Assembly: GCA_965215315.1 (NCBI GenBank)
Contig: CBDCDB010000008.1
Location: forward strand, 1,364,001-1,428,000
Direction of reading: 5' to 3'
Length of the DNA stretch: 64,000 bases
DNA from: Truepera sp965215315
GTDB lineage: Bacteria > Deinococcota > Deinococci > Deinococcales > Trueperaceae
Shown here piece by piece: positions 31,702 through 39,827 of this stretch. How positions within the stretch are numbered: the first letter of the stretch is position 1; each line of letters starts with the position of its first letter. The position numbers and the translations under genes were made by a program. The notes beneath the pieces are model-generated. The model had not been told where the DNA came from, searched no databases, and was given only the letters and a program-made list of their open reading frames with translations.

Positions 31702-33942
31702 CTACTCCAAAAACCCCGACACGTCACGCGGGTCGATATCGAGGCGCAGCCGTGCAGGACCTCGGTAAGCAAGTGCAGGTTCCAAGCGTTCGGGCAGCCT
31801 TTGCGCTTCAGTGCGGACGAAGAGCTGATACGAATACCGGTTTTTGACGCGGGCCACGGGCGCAGCGCTCGGGCCGAGCAGTTCATCCGAGGTTGCACCT
31901 GCCGTCTTAAGAGCACCTGCCAGCCAGTTCGCCGCACTTTCAGCGGTGCGGGCGTCGCGGGCGCTCAGCTGCACCTTGGCGAGCGCCGCGTAGGGCGGAT
32001 AGTTAAAGCTCTGCCGACGTTCCAGTAGAGCCTGCACAAACGCCGTGCCTGAACCGTGCGTGTAGGCTTGCAAGAGCGGGCTATCCGGTACGAAGGTTTG
32101 AATCAACGTCAGCGGCCGCTTGTCAGGCGCAAGTTCGCCCAGGTTGAGGAGCAGCCGAAACGCTTCTTCTTCCGCGCGAAAGTTACCGAGCGACAAAAAT
32201 GCGTCGAGCAGCGTCACGCCGACTAAAGACACGTTGGGTAGGGGCGGAAGCCGCAAACATGCAGTCGTTGCTACGAGAACCCCCGGCACGCCGTCCATCA
32301 ACTCAGTCAGGTCTTCGCGTTTGTCGCTGTCGAAGCGTTTGACGAGCAGTTCCGGCACGACCCGGGCGACCTCAGCGGCAATCCACTGGGTTCCAGCGGC
32401 GCGGGTCGGGCCGAGCGCCGGGTTGCTACAATTTGGGCAGAGGTCGGGCGCGCGCCCCTGATGACCGCACTGATGGCAGCGGAGCAGGTAGCGTTCGCGG
32501 TGATAGCGCAGGGGCAGGTCGCAGTTGGGACACATCAGCGTGTGTTCGCACGCCGCGCAGCAGAGCGCCGCCGAAAACCCCCGGCGGGGGGCAAGCAGCA
32601 CAGCCTGACGACCCCTCACTTCAACTTGTCTGAGAACGCGCACAAGGTCGCCGCTGAGGGGCCAGCCGCCCGCCCGCAGATCAACCACGTGGACGCGTGG
32701 AGCGGTGGTCGGAACCTCGAGCCGTACCGCTGGCATAACTAAACTGAGCGTTTCCGGCGTCGTAAACGCGTCGCTCAGCACCAAAGGTACGTCGGCCTCT
32801 TCAGCGAGAAACCGGGCCGCAGTCGGGACGAACACACGGCAGCCCAGGTTGAGTTTGTAGGCGCTACTGCCTTCCTCGAGCACCACCACCCGCCCCAGCT
32901 CGAGAGGCGCTAAAAGCGCCAGATACGAGCCGACCAGCACGAACGGTTCGGGGTCGCGGCAACGTTCCCACAAACGGAGGCGCTCCCGGTCGGAGGTGTC
33001 GCCCGAAAGAACATGAACAGGAACGTGCGCGGCTAACAGGGACGCGGCCCCCTGCACGTAGGTCTGTTCGGGCGCTAGAACCAACACGCTCTTGCCCGCC
33101 TCGAAGTCGGCCTTTAGCAGCGGGAGGAGGCTCGAGACTCGCGCTGCCCGCGTCCCACCCGACACGCTTGAGACCGGTTCTATCTGGGCGTCCGGAGGCC
33201 AGGTTATCTCAGCGAACGAGTTAGCGGTAGGGTCTATAGCCGTCAGCGCGACCGGCGGCGCGTCAACCTCCCGGTAGTCCGCGTACCCTTTTTTTACAAG
33301 CGCCCGCACTGCGGTTTCCGCTACAGCCGTAGCACGCGCCAGAGCCGCCGCGCTTTCAACCTGACCCAGTTCAAAAAGGTGGGTGAGCGCCTTGCGCTGA
33401 TTGGCCCGCGCTGCGCCGTCAAGCGCTGCGTCCCCTTCACGCACCGGGACGAGCCGCTGAACCCGCATAGGTGCCACCTGCACGCGTTCCTCTAAAAGTC
33501 CTTGCTGACGGTACAGCTCGAGCCTCCTAAGCGGCACCGCCCCGGCCGCGCCCCAACTTTCGGAGACGGGTTCGTGTTCCAGCACGCTCAGGGCGCGGAT
33601 GTGATGCTCGAGCGCTACACTTAGCCCCGTCGGTAACAGATTGGCGAGGACGGTGCCAGCAGGCGCACAGGTATAGGCAGCAACACGCTCCAGAACCCTC
33701 AGGGCGCTCTCTTTAAGAAAAGGTTCGGCGTCTAATACCCCGACGGCTTCCCGAAGCTCCAAGCCCGCCCCGCCCCGGAGCGGTTCGGAGCCGACTAAAA
33801 TCCCGATTCGCACGCCGCTCTGCCACGGCACCACGACGCGTACCCCGGCAGGCGGCAAAAAGCCGAGACCGTGCGGCGGCAAAAAGCTAAACGCGGGGAG
33901 GGGCAGGGGTAAAAGTACCCGCCAGGCAGTCGGGGCGGTCAC
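31702..33942 (-). CDS. priA: Primosomal protein PriA with degenerate helicase motifs
   Basis: 746 residues from a GTG at 33942. PriA reloads the replisome at stalled forks. The zinc-binding cysteines are intact (CCAACEHTLMCPNC ... CHQCGHQG ... CPNC). Where active PriA has a GxTGSGKT Walker A this protein reads SVSGGTRAARVSSLL, and the DEEH box reads VLEEGSS. It should therefore lack ATPase activity, as reported for Deinococcus radiodurans PriA. TACACT ends five bases before the GTG, supporting that start over a longer frame to 33999. It diverges from purM, 45 bases away. Confidence 0.88.
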   Translation of the reverse strand: MTAPTAWRVLLPLPLPAFSFLPPHGLGFLPPAGVRVVVPWQSGVRIGILVGSEPLRGGAGLELREAVGVLDAEPFLKESALRVLERVAAYTCAPAGTVLANLLPTGLSVALEHHIRALSVLEHEPVSESWGAAGAVPLRRLELYRQQGLLEERVQVAPMRVQRLVPVREGDAALDGAARANQRKALTHLFELGQVESAAALARATAVAETAVRALVKKGYADYREVDAPPVALTAIDPTANSFAEITWPPDAQIEPVSSVSGGTRAARVSSLLPLLKADFEAGKSVLVLAPEQTYVQGAASLLAAHVPVHVLSGDTSDRERLRLWERCRDPEPFVLVGSYLALLAPLELGRVVVLEEGSSAYKLNLGCRVFVPTAARFLAEEADVPLVLSDAFTTPETLSLVMPAVRLEVPTTAPRVHVVDLRAGGWPLSGDLVRVLRQVEVRGRQAVLLAPRRGFSAALCCAACEHTLMCPNCDLPLRYHRERYLLRCHQCGHQGRAPDLCPNCSNPALGPTRAAGTQWIAAEVARVVPELLVKRFDSDKREDLTELMDGVPGVLVATTACLRLPPLPNVSLVGVTLLDAFLSLGNFRAEEEAFRLLLNLGELAPDKRPLTLIQTFVPDSPLLQAYTHGSGTAFVQALLERRQSFNYPPYAALAKVQLSARDARTAESAANWLAGALKTAGATSDELLGPSAAPVARVKNRYSYQLFVRTEAQRLPERLEPALAYRGPARLRLDIDPRDVSGFLE

Positions 33943-33947
33943 AAACC

Positions 33948-33953
33948 AGTGTA
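33948..33953 (-). promoter_or_regulatory. -10 box TACACT, leaderless GTG start of priA
   Basis: On the minus strand TACACT ends five bases before the GTG at 33942. Confidence 0.55.
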
Positions 33954-33975
33954 CCGTTCCGGAGGGCTTACACGG

Positions 33976-33981
33976 TAAGAT
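33976..33981 (+). promoter_or_regulatory. -10 box TAAGAT, leaderless start of purM
   Basis: TAAGAT ends six bases before the ATG at 33988. It lies 22 bases from the oppositely directed priA -10. Confidence 0.6.
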
Positions 33982-33987
33982 ACCCAC

Positions 33988-34995
33988 ATGACACCCCAAA
34001 ATTTGGCCTCTTACCGCGCAGCAGGCGTCGATTTAGAAAAAAGCGACGAGACGATGGCGCGGATTAAGGCGGCGGTTACAGGAACCTATACGCCAAACGT
34101 CCTCGCCGGACTTGGCGCATTTGGGGGTCTGTTTGGCGCGGGTGCGCTCAAGGCGATGGACGCGCCCGTCCTCGTCGCCTCGACCGATGGGGTTGGAACA
34201 AAGACGAAAGTCGCCGCCGCTTTAGGCCGCTATGACACCCTCGGGCAGGACCTAGTCAACCACTGCGTCAACGACCTGTCGGTACAGGGTGCGAGACCGC
34301 TTTTTTTTCTCGATTATGTGGCGTCGGGGCGGCTCGAGCCCCCCCTCACCGCGGCACTGATTGTAAGTATCGCTGGAGGATGTCGGGCCCACGGGATTCC
34401 GCTCTTGGGCGGCGAAACCGCCGAGATGCCGGGCGTTTACGCCACCGGCGAGTTCGACCTCGTAGGTACGCTCATCGGCGTTGTCGAGCGCTCCCAAATC
34501 GTTACAGGCGAACGGATTAAAGAGGGCAACATTATTTTGGGCTTGGCGGCGGGTGGCCTGCAAACGAACGGCTTTTCGCTGGCACGGCATGTTTTAGAAG
34601 GAAGTTACGACGAACCTTTAGGCAACGCAACCGTCGGCGACGCGCTGCTGGCTCCTCACCGAAGTTTTTTAGAGGTGCTTACCCCGCTTCTAGATACCGG
34701 ACTTGTGCGGGGTATGGCGCACATTACCGGCGGCGGTCTCCCCGGAAACCTGCCGCGCAGCCTCCCGGACGGTTTAGGGGCGCTTATTACCCCAACTTGG
34801 GACGTACCGGAAATCTTTACGCTGATCGAACGGCGCGGCACTATAGACCGGGACGAAATGTTCAGCGTGTTTAATATGGGTGTCGGCTTCGTCTTGGTAG
34901 TATCGCCGGAAAACTTAGAGACGGCTCGCAAGCTCGTTCCAGAAGCGTTCAGCGTCGGTGAAGTCATTGAAGGTGAAGGTGTTCAGATACTTTAG
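33988..34995 (+). CDS. purM: Phosphoribosylformylglycinamidine cyclo-ligase PurM
   Basis: 335 residues, normal length. PurM closes the imidazole ring to give AIR in purine synthesis, using ATP. Signatures are YRAAGVDLEKSDE, ASTDGVGTKTKVA, HCVNDLSVQGARPLFFLDY, GGETAEMPGVY, LQTNGFSLAR and HITGGGLPGNLPR. It has its own leaderless promoter and converges on the sensor kinase gene. Confidence 0.95.
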   Translation: MTPQNLASYRAAGVDLEKSDETMARIKAAVTGTYTPNVLAGLGAFGGLFGAGALKAMDAPVLVASTDGVGTKTKVAAALGRYDTLGQDLVNHCVNDLSVQGARPLFFLDYVASGRLEPPLTAALIVSIAGGCRAHGIPLLGGETAEMPGVYATGEFDLVGTLIGVVERSQIVTGERIKEGNIILGLAAGGLQTNGFSLARHVLEGSYDEPLGNATVGDALLAPHRSFLEVLTPLLDTGLVRGMAHITGGGLPGNLPRSLPDGLGALITPTWDVPEIFTLIERRGTIDRDEMFSVFNMGVGFVLVVSPENLETARKLVPEAFSVGEVIEGEGVQIL

Positions 34996-35057
34996 GTGAT
35001 TCAAACCGAAAACTAAGCGCAGCTGTATTCTTGCTCCCTACGCTCTGATTCTATACC

Positions 35058-36608
35058 TCAGCTGACTTCAGACCCCAGCACCGGCAGCATCACCGTAAAA
35101 ACCGTTCCTTCACCCACTTTGGATTCGACCGAGACCGTTCCGCCGTGCTGTTCGACAATCCATTTGACGATGGCGAGCCCCAAACCCGAACCGTTGCCGC
35201 GCGTGCTGCGCGCCCCGTCTACCCGGTAAAAGCGTTCGAAAAGGTTAGGTAGTGCCGCCTCGGGGATGCCGGGGCCGTTGTCTAACACCTCGAGCCTCGC
35301 CCACTCTTTTTCTTTTAAGAGCGACACACTGACCTGGCCCGAGCCCGCGTTGAGCGCATTTTGCACGAGGTTCAAAACGACCTGCTTAAGCCGCGCCGCG
35401 TCGCCGGAAACTTCTAACAGCGGCCCCGGCGAAAAGGCTTTGATCGTTGCGCCCCGCGAGACCGGCGCAAGTTCTTTGGCAACCGCCTCGATAGTTTCGA
35501 CAAAGTTCATCGGGTCGCGTTTAACGGTCAGTCCGGCGTCTGCGCGGGCTAATTCTAACAGGTCATTGACGAGTTTGCTCATCCGTAGGGCTTCGCTGCG
35601 GATGATTTCCAGCGATTCGGTCTGTTCAGGGGTCGGGTGCGTGCGGCGCAAGAGGTAGCTCGCGTGTCCGGAGATCGCTGTGACCGGCGTGCGGAGTTCG
35701 TGCGACGCGTCGGCGGTGAAGCGGCGCTGCGTCTCCAAGGTTTCTTGCAAACGGTCGAGCATCCGGTTGAGCGTAACCGAGAGTTCACCTACTTCGTCGC
35801 GGGTTCGGGCAACCGGAACACGCTGCGACAGGTCTTGTGAGCTGATCCTCGAGGCCGCCTTGGTCATCCGCTTCAGCGGCGTCAGCGCTCGCTGCGCCAA
35901 AAGCCACACGCCAAACGGAAAGACGATGAGCGCGACCAAGATGGTTTGAATGAGGTTCGTACGGAGCTGCGTCAGCGTATCGCTCCGCACGGGGATGGCT
36001 ACGGCGATAAGCGTGGGCGCGTCCATGATTCTGCTTTCAGCGTCCAGCAACGGCATCCCCGCAGCTGACAGGCTAAAAATTTTACGGTTGGCCCGTACTA
36101 CCCAGAGCGTACCGTCCTCAGCCGTGACGTTGGCGTAAAGCTGCCCGGTCTGCCGTAGAGCGGTAAAGTTTTCCTCACCGACAAGGTCGCTGATCCCTTC
36201 GCCGCCAGTCTGCGAAACGATGACGGTGGAGAGCCTCGGCGGGCGCTCGAAGGCCCAGAACAGCGGGGGCGCGAGAGGCCCGTTCAGATCGTTGAGGTAG
36301 ATGTTGACGTAGAGCAGCGCGTCGCTCGGCAAGCTCTGCACCCAGTTGGTTCGGTTTGAAGGAAACGAATAGGGGTCTTGTTCCATGGCTTCCAGCACGT
36401 CCGCGTAAGCTTGCCTCGTCTGCACCTCGACGCTGTCGATCAGGGACCGCCGCGTCAGACTGTAGACGAGCACACCGACGAAAATCAGTACCAGCACTAG
36501 AAATCCGGCAAAGAAGAGCGTCAACCGTAGCTGCAAAGACACCCCCAGCGGGGAGCCTCTGCGGGTCACAGCTCGAGGCTGATTTGCGTTTTGGGTTAAA
36601 CTAGCCAC
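35058..36608 (-). CDS. Sensor histidine kinase
   Basis: 516 residues from a GTG at 36608. It has a membrane helix at about residues 30-53, a periplasmic sensor of about 170 residues, and a second helix near residue 225. A HAMP linker follows, then the HisKA helix with FTADASHELRTP (His303) and the ATPase domain with NLVQNAL, DNGPGIP and GLAIVKWIVEQHGG. The partner is the response regulator 124 bases upstream. A frame extends to a TTG at 36659, but TAAACT at 36625-36630 (minus) would leave that start outside the transcript. Signal sensed is unknown. Confidence 0.85.
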   Translation of the reverse strand: MASLTQNANQPRAVTRRGSPLGVSLQLRLTLFFAGFLVLVLIFVGVLVYSLTRRSLIDSVEVQTRQAYADVLEAMEQDPYSFPSNRTNWVQSLPSDALLYVNIYLNDLNGPLAPPLFWAFERPPRLSTVIVSQTGGEGISDLVGEENFTALRQTGQLYANVTAEDGTLWVVRANRKIFSLSAAGMPLLDAESRIMDAPTLIAVAIPVRSDTLTQLRTNLIQTILVALIVFPFGVWLLAQRALTPLKRMTKAASRISSQDLSQRVPVARTRDEVGELSVTLNRMLDRLQETLETQRRFTADASHELRTPVTAISGHASYLLRRTHPTPEQTESLEIIRSEALRMSKLVNDLLELARADAGLTVKRDPMNFVETIEAVAKELAPVSRGATIKAFSPGPLLEVSGDAARLKQVVLNLVQNALNAGSGQVSVSLLKEKEWARLEVLDNGPGIPEAALPNLFERFYRVDGARSTRGNGSGLGLAIVKWIVEQHGGTVSVESKVGEGTVFTVMLPVLGSEVS

Positions 36609-36732
36609 ACGACCATCCAACTTCAGTTTAGCGTTCGGAACAGCCACCCCGCTGCGCAAGGGAACATCCTAACCTACCGCGCCCATTTGTGAGAGGGGTG
36701 ACCTCCGGTATTCTCGGCAGACGCCGCCAGCT

Positions 36733-37410
36733 TTATTCTTCGCGCAGCACGTAACCGACGCCGCGCACGGTATGGATCAGACGGCGCTCCCCCTCACCCT
36801 CCAACTTCCGCCGCAAATAACCAACGTAAACATCGACGACGTTCGAACCGCCCGTGTATTCTGGCCAGACCTTCTCTTCGATTTCAAAGCGGTTAAAGAC
36901 CTTGCCGGGGTTGCGGGCGAAAAGCTCCAAGAGTTCAAACTCTTTGGCTGAAAGCTCAATCCGCCGCCCGTCCCGGAAGACTTCACGCCCGTCCAGGTTC
37001 ATCACCAAATCGGCGACCCGCACTTCGCCGGTCACAGCCGGGTTGACGCGCCGCAGGTGCGCCCGTACCCGCGCGAGCAACTCTTCAATCGAAAACGGTT
37101 TGACGAGATAATCGTCCGCGCCCGAGTCGAGGCCTTGCACCTTGTCGTCTACGGAATCTTTGGCGGTCAGGATGATGATCGGCGTATTTGAGGTTTTACG
37201 GACGCGCCGCGCGACCTCAAGCCCGTCTAACACCGGCAACATCAGGTCCAACACGACCAGATCGGGGTTAAGCTCACGAAACTTGGATAAACCCGTTACC
37301 CCGTCGTAGGTCACGACCGTTTCGTATGACTCAGCTTGCAGCTCCAAGTCGATGAACTTAGCAATCTCTTTTTCATCTTCGATAATGAGAACCAGCGGTT
37401 TTCTGTCCAT
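36733..37410 (-). CDS. OmpR/PhoB-family response regulator
   Basis: 225 residues. Receiver domain with the acidic pair ED at residues 11-12, phosphoacceptor Asp55 in VLDLMLP and the conserved Lys near 103. The C-terminal winged helix includes ELSAKEFELLELFARNPGKVFNR and the terminal YVGYLRRKLEGE...TVRGVGYVL. Partner of the downstream histidine kinase. ATG at 37410 follows a CATAAT box by seven bases, and two direct repeats overlap that box, suggesting self-regulation. Confidence 0.92.
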   Translation of the reverse strand: MDRKPLVLIIEDEKEIAKFIDLELQAESYETVVTYDGVTGLSKFRELNPDLVVLDLMLPVLDGLEVARRVRKTSNTPIIILTAKDSVDDKVQGLDSGADDYLVKPFSIEELLARVRAHLRRVNPAVTGEVRVADLVMNLDGREVFRDGRRIELSAKEFELLELFARNPGKVFNRFEIEEKVWPEYTGGSNVVDVYVGYLRRKLEGEGERRLIHTVRGVGYVLREE

Positions 37411-37416
37411 GAGTCC

Positions 37417-37441
37417 AATTATGAGACCTCAAATTATGAGA
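37417..37441 (-). promoter_or_regulatory. Direct repeats over the response-regulator promoter
   Basis: On the minus strand TCTCATAATT occurs twice, 15 bases apart (37432-37441 and 37417-37426). The inner copy contains the CATAAT -10 seven bases before the ATG. Confidence 0.5.
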
Positions 37442-37484
37442 GTCCTACCGAGAAGATGAGAAGATACCGCGTAAATTTCTCACA

Positions 37485-37994
37485 TCATTTTAACGTTTGG
37501 GGGAGGAGCACGGTTTCTTGGACGATAATCTCATCTTTTAGGATTCGCTCGGCCCACGCCTTCGCACCGGGTAAAGAGTGGTCGCGGAAGTTGCCGCAAC
37601 GTTCTTCACTGCACCCTGGAATCTCACCTTCGTGCTGTTTTATGGCCCCTAGCGACCGCTTCAGCGCCTCAGCAATCTCGGTCTCATCTGGCTCACCAAA
37701 AACAGTCAGATAGAACCCGGTGCGGCATCCCATCGGGCTGGCGTCAATTAGCTCGAAGGGCTCACCGAGCGACCCCCGCAGGTAGCCCGCCAACAGGTGT
37801 TCGATGGTGTGCAGCGGCGCAGTCGGAATTTCAGCGACGTTGGGTTGCACGAGGCGCAGGTCGAACTTGCTCACCACGTCGCCGCCCGGCCCGGTGTAGT
37901 GTCCGGCCAGCCGGACGTAGGGGGCGCGGACGCGGGTGTGGTCGAGGTCGAACGAGGCGACTTTTTTGGCTTCGGGTACTTGAAGGTTGCTCAT
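37485..37994 (-). CDS. luxS: S-ribosylhomocysteine lyase LuxS
   Basis: 169 residues, usual length is about 155-170. LuxS splits S-ribosylhomocysteine to homocysteine and DPD, the AI-2 precursor, in methyl-cycle recycling. The metal ligands are in HTIEH (His62 and His66) and Cys128 of PGCSEERCG; the catalytic Cys90 is in PMGCRTGFY. The start ATG at 37994 follows TAGGCT by seven bases, consistent with a leaderless or nearly leaderless message. Confidence 0.93.
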   Translation of the reverse strand: MSNLQVPEAKKVASFDLDHTRVRAPYVRLAGHYTGPGGDVVSKFDLRLVQPNVAEIPTAPLHTIEHLLAGYLRGSLGEPFELIDASPMGCRTGFYLTVFGEPDETEIAEALKRSLGAIKQHEGEIPGCSEERCGNFRDHSLPGAKAWAERILKDEIIVQETVLLPQTLK

Positions 37995-38059
37995 AAAGCC
38001 CAGCCTACCCCCTTTTGGGCACGGTGCGGCGAGCCGGTTATACTTGACGGGCGGAGTTA

Positions 38060-38428
38060 GTGTGCCCTTTGCTCGAGCTGAGTTTTGGACACCACCAACT
38101 GCGCCGGGGAAGGGAGGCCCGCGTAGCGCACGTTATCGGCCTATTTAACGACAGGAGCAGCGCGCCGCAGGTTGTAGACGCGCTAATCAACAGCGGGTTC
38201 TCCCGGAGCCGTATTTTGAGGCGCGAGGGCAGCACGGAAGACTTGGTATGTGCGCTCGTTGAAACAGGGATAGACGCGGACGAGGCGCACACCTACGCCG
38301 CCGACCTGCCGGGCGGTGGTGCGTTCATTCTGGTCAGGGTCGCCGCCGTAGACGTCGAGCGTGCGATCAGGGTCATGAACCGTTTTGTACAGACGAAAAA
38401 GAAACGGCGGGGGAAGCGGAGGAGATAG
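38060..38428 (+). CDS. Small protein with general-stress-protein-17M-like domain
   Basis: 122 residues. After about 20 unconserved residues it reads AHVIGLFNDRSSAPQVVDALINSGFSRSRI, resembling the N-terminal fold of YflT/GSP17M stress proteins, and ends in a very basic tail (KKKRRGKRRR) that could bind nucleic acid or an acidic surface. GTG start at 38060 with GGAG five bases before it and TATACT at 38039-38044. Role unknown. Confidence 0.6.
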   Translation: MCPLLELSFGHHQLRRGREARVAHVIGLFNDRSSAPQVVDALINSGFSRSRILRREGSTEDLVCALVETGIDADEAHTYAADLPGGGAFILVRVAAVDVERAIRVMNRFVQTKKKRRGKRRR

Positions 38429-38727
38429 GTATATACCGCCAAGTTCAGAACGCGTCAGCTAACAAAGCGTAAAGCTTTATGCAAAAGCGGGCGTAAAAAC
38501 GGCGAAGAAGACTCGCTGTTGTTCTATTTTAGGTATTGGCTCAATATCGAAGGATTAAAAGTTGCGATACGGTTTTCAGTTCCTATCAACAAGGGGTTGC
38601 AACCCCTTGTTTCATGCACCGCTGTCATTCTCGCTTGGGCCATCACCCTGTAAATTTGTCTATTTATATGCCGGTCGAGTACACTGACGGTGGTCGTATA
38701 ATTCGCTTATTTATTTAGGAGCTTATC
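38429..38727. other. Intergenic region with a 24-bp palindrome
   Basis: No gene seen. A perfect 24-bp inverted repeat lies at 38588-38611 (half-site AACAAGGGGTTG). The TATAAT of the next gene is at 38697-38702. Confidence 0.6.
38697..38702 (+). promoter_or_regulatory. -10 box TATAAT of the NYN-kinase operon
   Basis: TATAAT 25 bases before the TTG start, with AGGAG between; a conventional leadered promoter in contrast to many neighbours. Confidence 0.55.
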
Positions 38728-39243
38728 TTGCGCGTTGCAATCTTTATCGACGGCAGCAATCTCTATAACGGTATGCGTGAAAACCTATCCAACACTCGCT
38801 TCAACCTCCAAGAACTCGTGGCGCAACTGCTCGCCAAACGCCAACTGGTACGCACCTATTACTATAATGCGCCCCTGACCGACGACTACGAACATGACCT
38901 GCGCGAGGGGCAGCAGCGGTTTTTCGAGTCGTTGCGGCGGATTCCCTATACCACCGTTCGTTTGGGACGGCTACACCGCCGTTTTGATGGGTCACTCGTC
39001 GAAAAAGGCATTGACGTCGCGATTGCGGTCGAATCGCTCGAGCTCGCCTACGAGGACGCTTACGATACCGTACTGCTGGTTTCCGGTGACGGCGACTATG
39101 TGCAGCTCGTCGAGGCCATTAAACGCAAAGGCAAACACGTCGAGTGCGCGATGTTCCGCAATCAGTCGGCGGGGGTGCTCCTGGAATACGCCGATATTTT
39201 TACGCCGCTAGACGATCTCAACTGGCAGAAGGTACTTTTTTGA
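38728..39243 (+). CDS. NYN-domain (LabA/DUF88) predicted RNase
   Basis: 171 residues covering one NYN domain, a PIN-like nuclease fold. Acidic active-site residues are visible in FIDGSNLY (Asp8), EKGIDVAIAVE and VSGDGDYVQLV. The start is TTG at 38728, set by AGGAG seven bases upstream and by the family start (M)RVAIFIDGSN. It is followed after one base by a P-loop kinase gene, so the two are surely cotranscribed. The target RNA is unknown. Confidence 0.87.
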   Translation: MRVAIFIDGSNLYNGMRENLSNTRFNLQELVAQLLAKRQLVRTYYYNAPLTDDYEHDLREGQQRFFESLRRIPYTTVRLGRLHRRFDGSLVEKGIDVAIAVESLELAYEDAYDTVLLVSGDGDYVQLVEAIKRKGKHVECAMFRNQSAGVLLEYADIFTPLDDLNWQKVLF

Positions 39244-39244
39244 A

Positions 39245-39826
39245 ATGTGCTTAGGTAGCTTTGACGAAGCCGTCTCACTAGTCAGAAAGCTTGGCCAGGG
39301 CGGGCAACCTGTCACTATTGCCGTTGACGGACACAGCGCTGCGGGAAAGTCTACCTTTGCTCGTAACTTGCAAACCACGCTTTCGAACGTGCAACTTGTT
39401 TACGGCGACGACTTCTACCGGGTGATACCGGAAACCGAACGTTTTAATCTAAACGCTTCTGAAGGCTACCGACGCTACTATGATTGGGAACGCTTAGAGC
39501 GACAAGTGCTAAGTCCTTTAGCAGCTCGTCAGGAGGCGCGTTACGGCGTATATAACTGGGCAACAGGGGCGCTCGGCGACACCAAAGCTTCGCAACCTCG
39601 AGGAATCATCGTCGTCGAGGGTATATTTTCTGCCAGACCCGAGCTGCGTAGCTACTACAGCGCGATATTTTTAGTTTCTACCCGTGCAGAGATTCGGGCC
39701 CGTAGACAGCAGCAGCGAGGGGACGCGTCAGCTGCTTGGCTAGGACGTTGGGACGCAGCCGAAAAGTTCTATCTAGAAACGCACAAGCCCCATACTTACG
39801 CCGACTTGGTAATTTTGACTGCATAG
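39245..39826 (+). CDS. Uridine-kinase-like P-loop kinase
   Basis: 193 residues with Walker A DGHSAAGKST (about residues 28-37), GDDFYRV, YYDWERLE, VVEGIFSARPEL and an Arg-rich lid (RAEIRARRQQQRGD). These are the hallmarks of the uridine kinase/phosphoribulokinase-like group. The true substrate could be a nucleoside or another small metabolite. It sits one base behind the NYN nuclease gene and converges with mscS, leaving one base between stop codons. Confidence 0.82.
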   Translation: MCLGSFDEAVSLVRKLGQGGQPVTIAVDGHSAAGKSTFARNLQTTLSNVQLVYGDDFYRVIPETERFNLNASEGYRRYYDWERLERQVLSPLAARQEARYGVYNWATGALGDTKASQPRGIIVVEGIFSARPELRSYYSAIFLVSTRAEIRARRQQQRGDASAAWLGRWDAAEKFYLETHKPHTYADLVILTA

Positions 39827-39827
39827 C

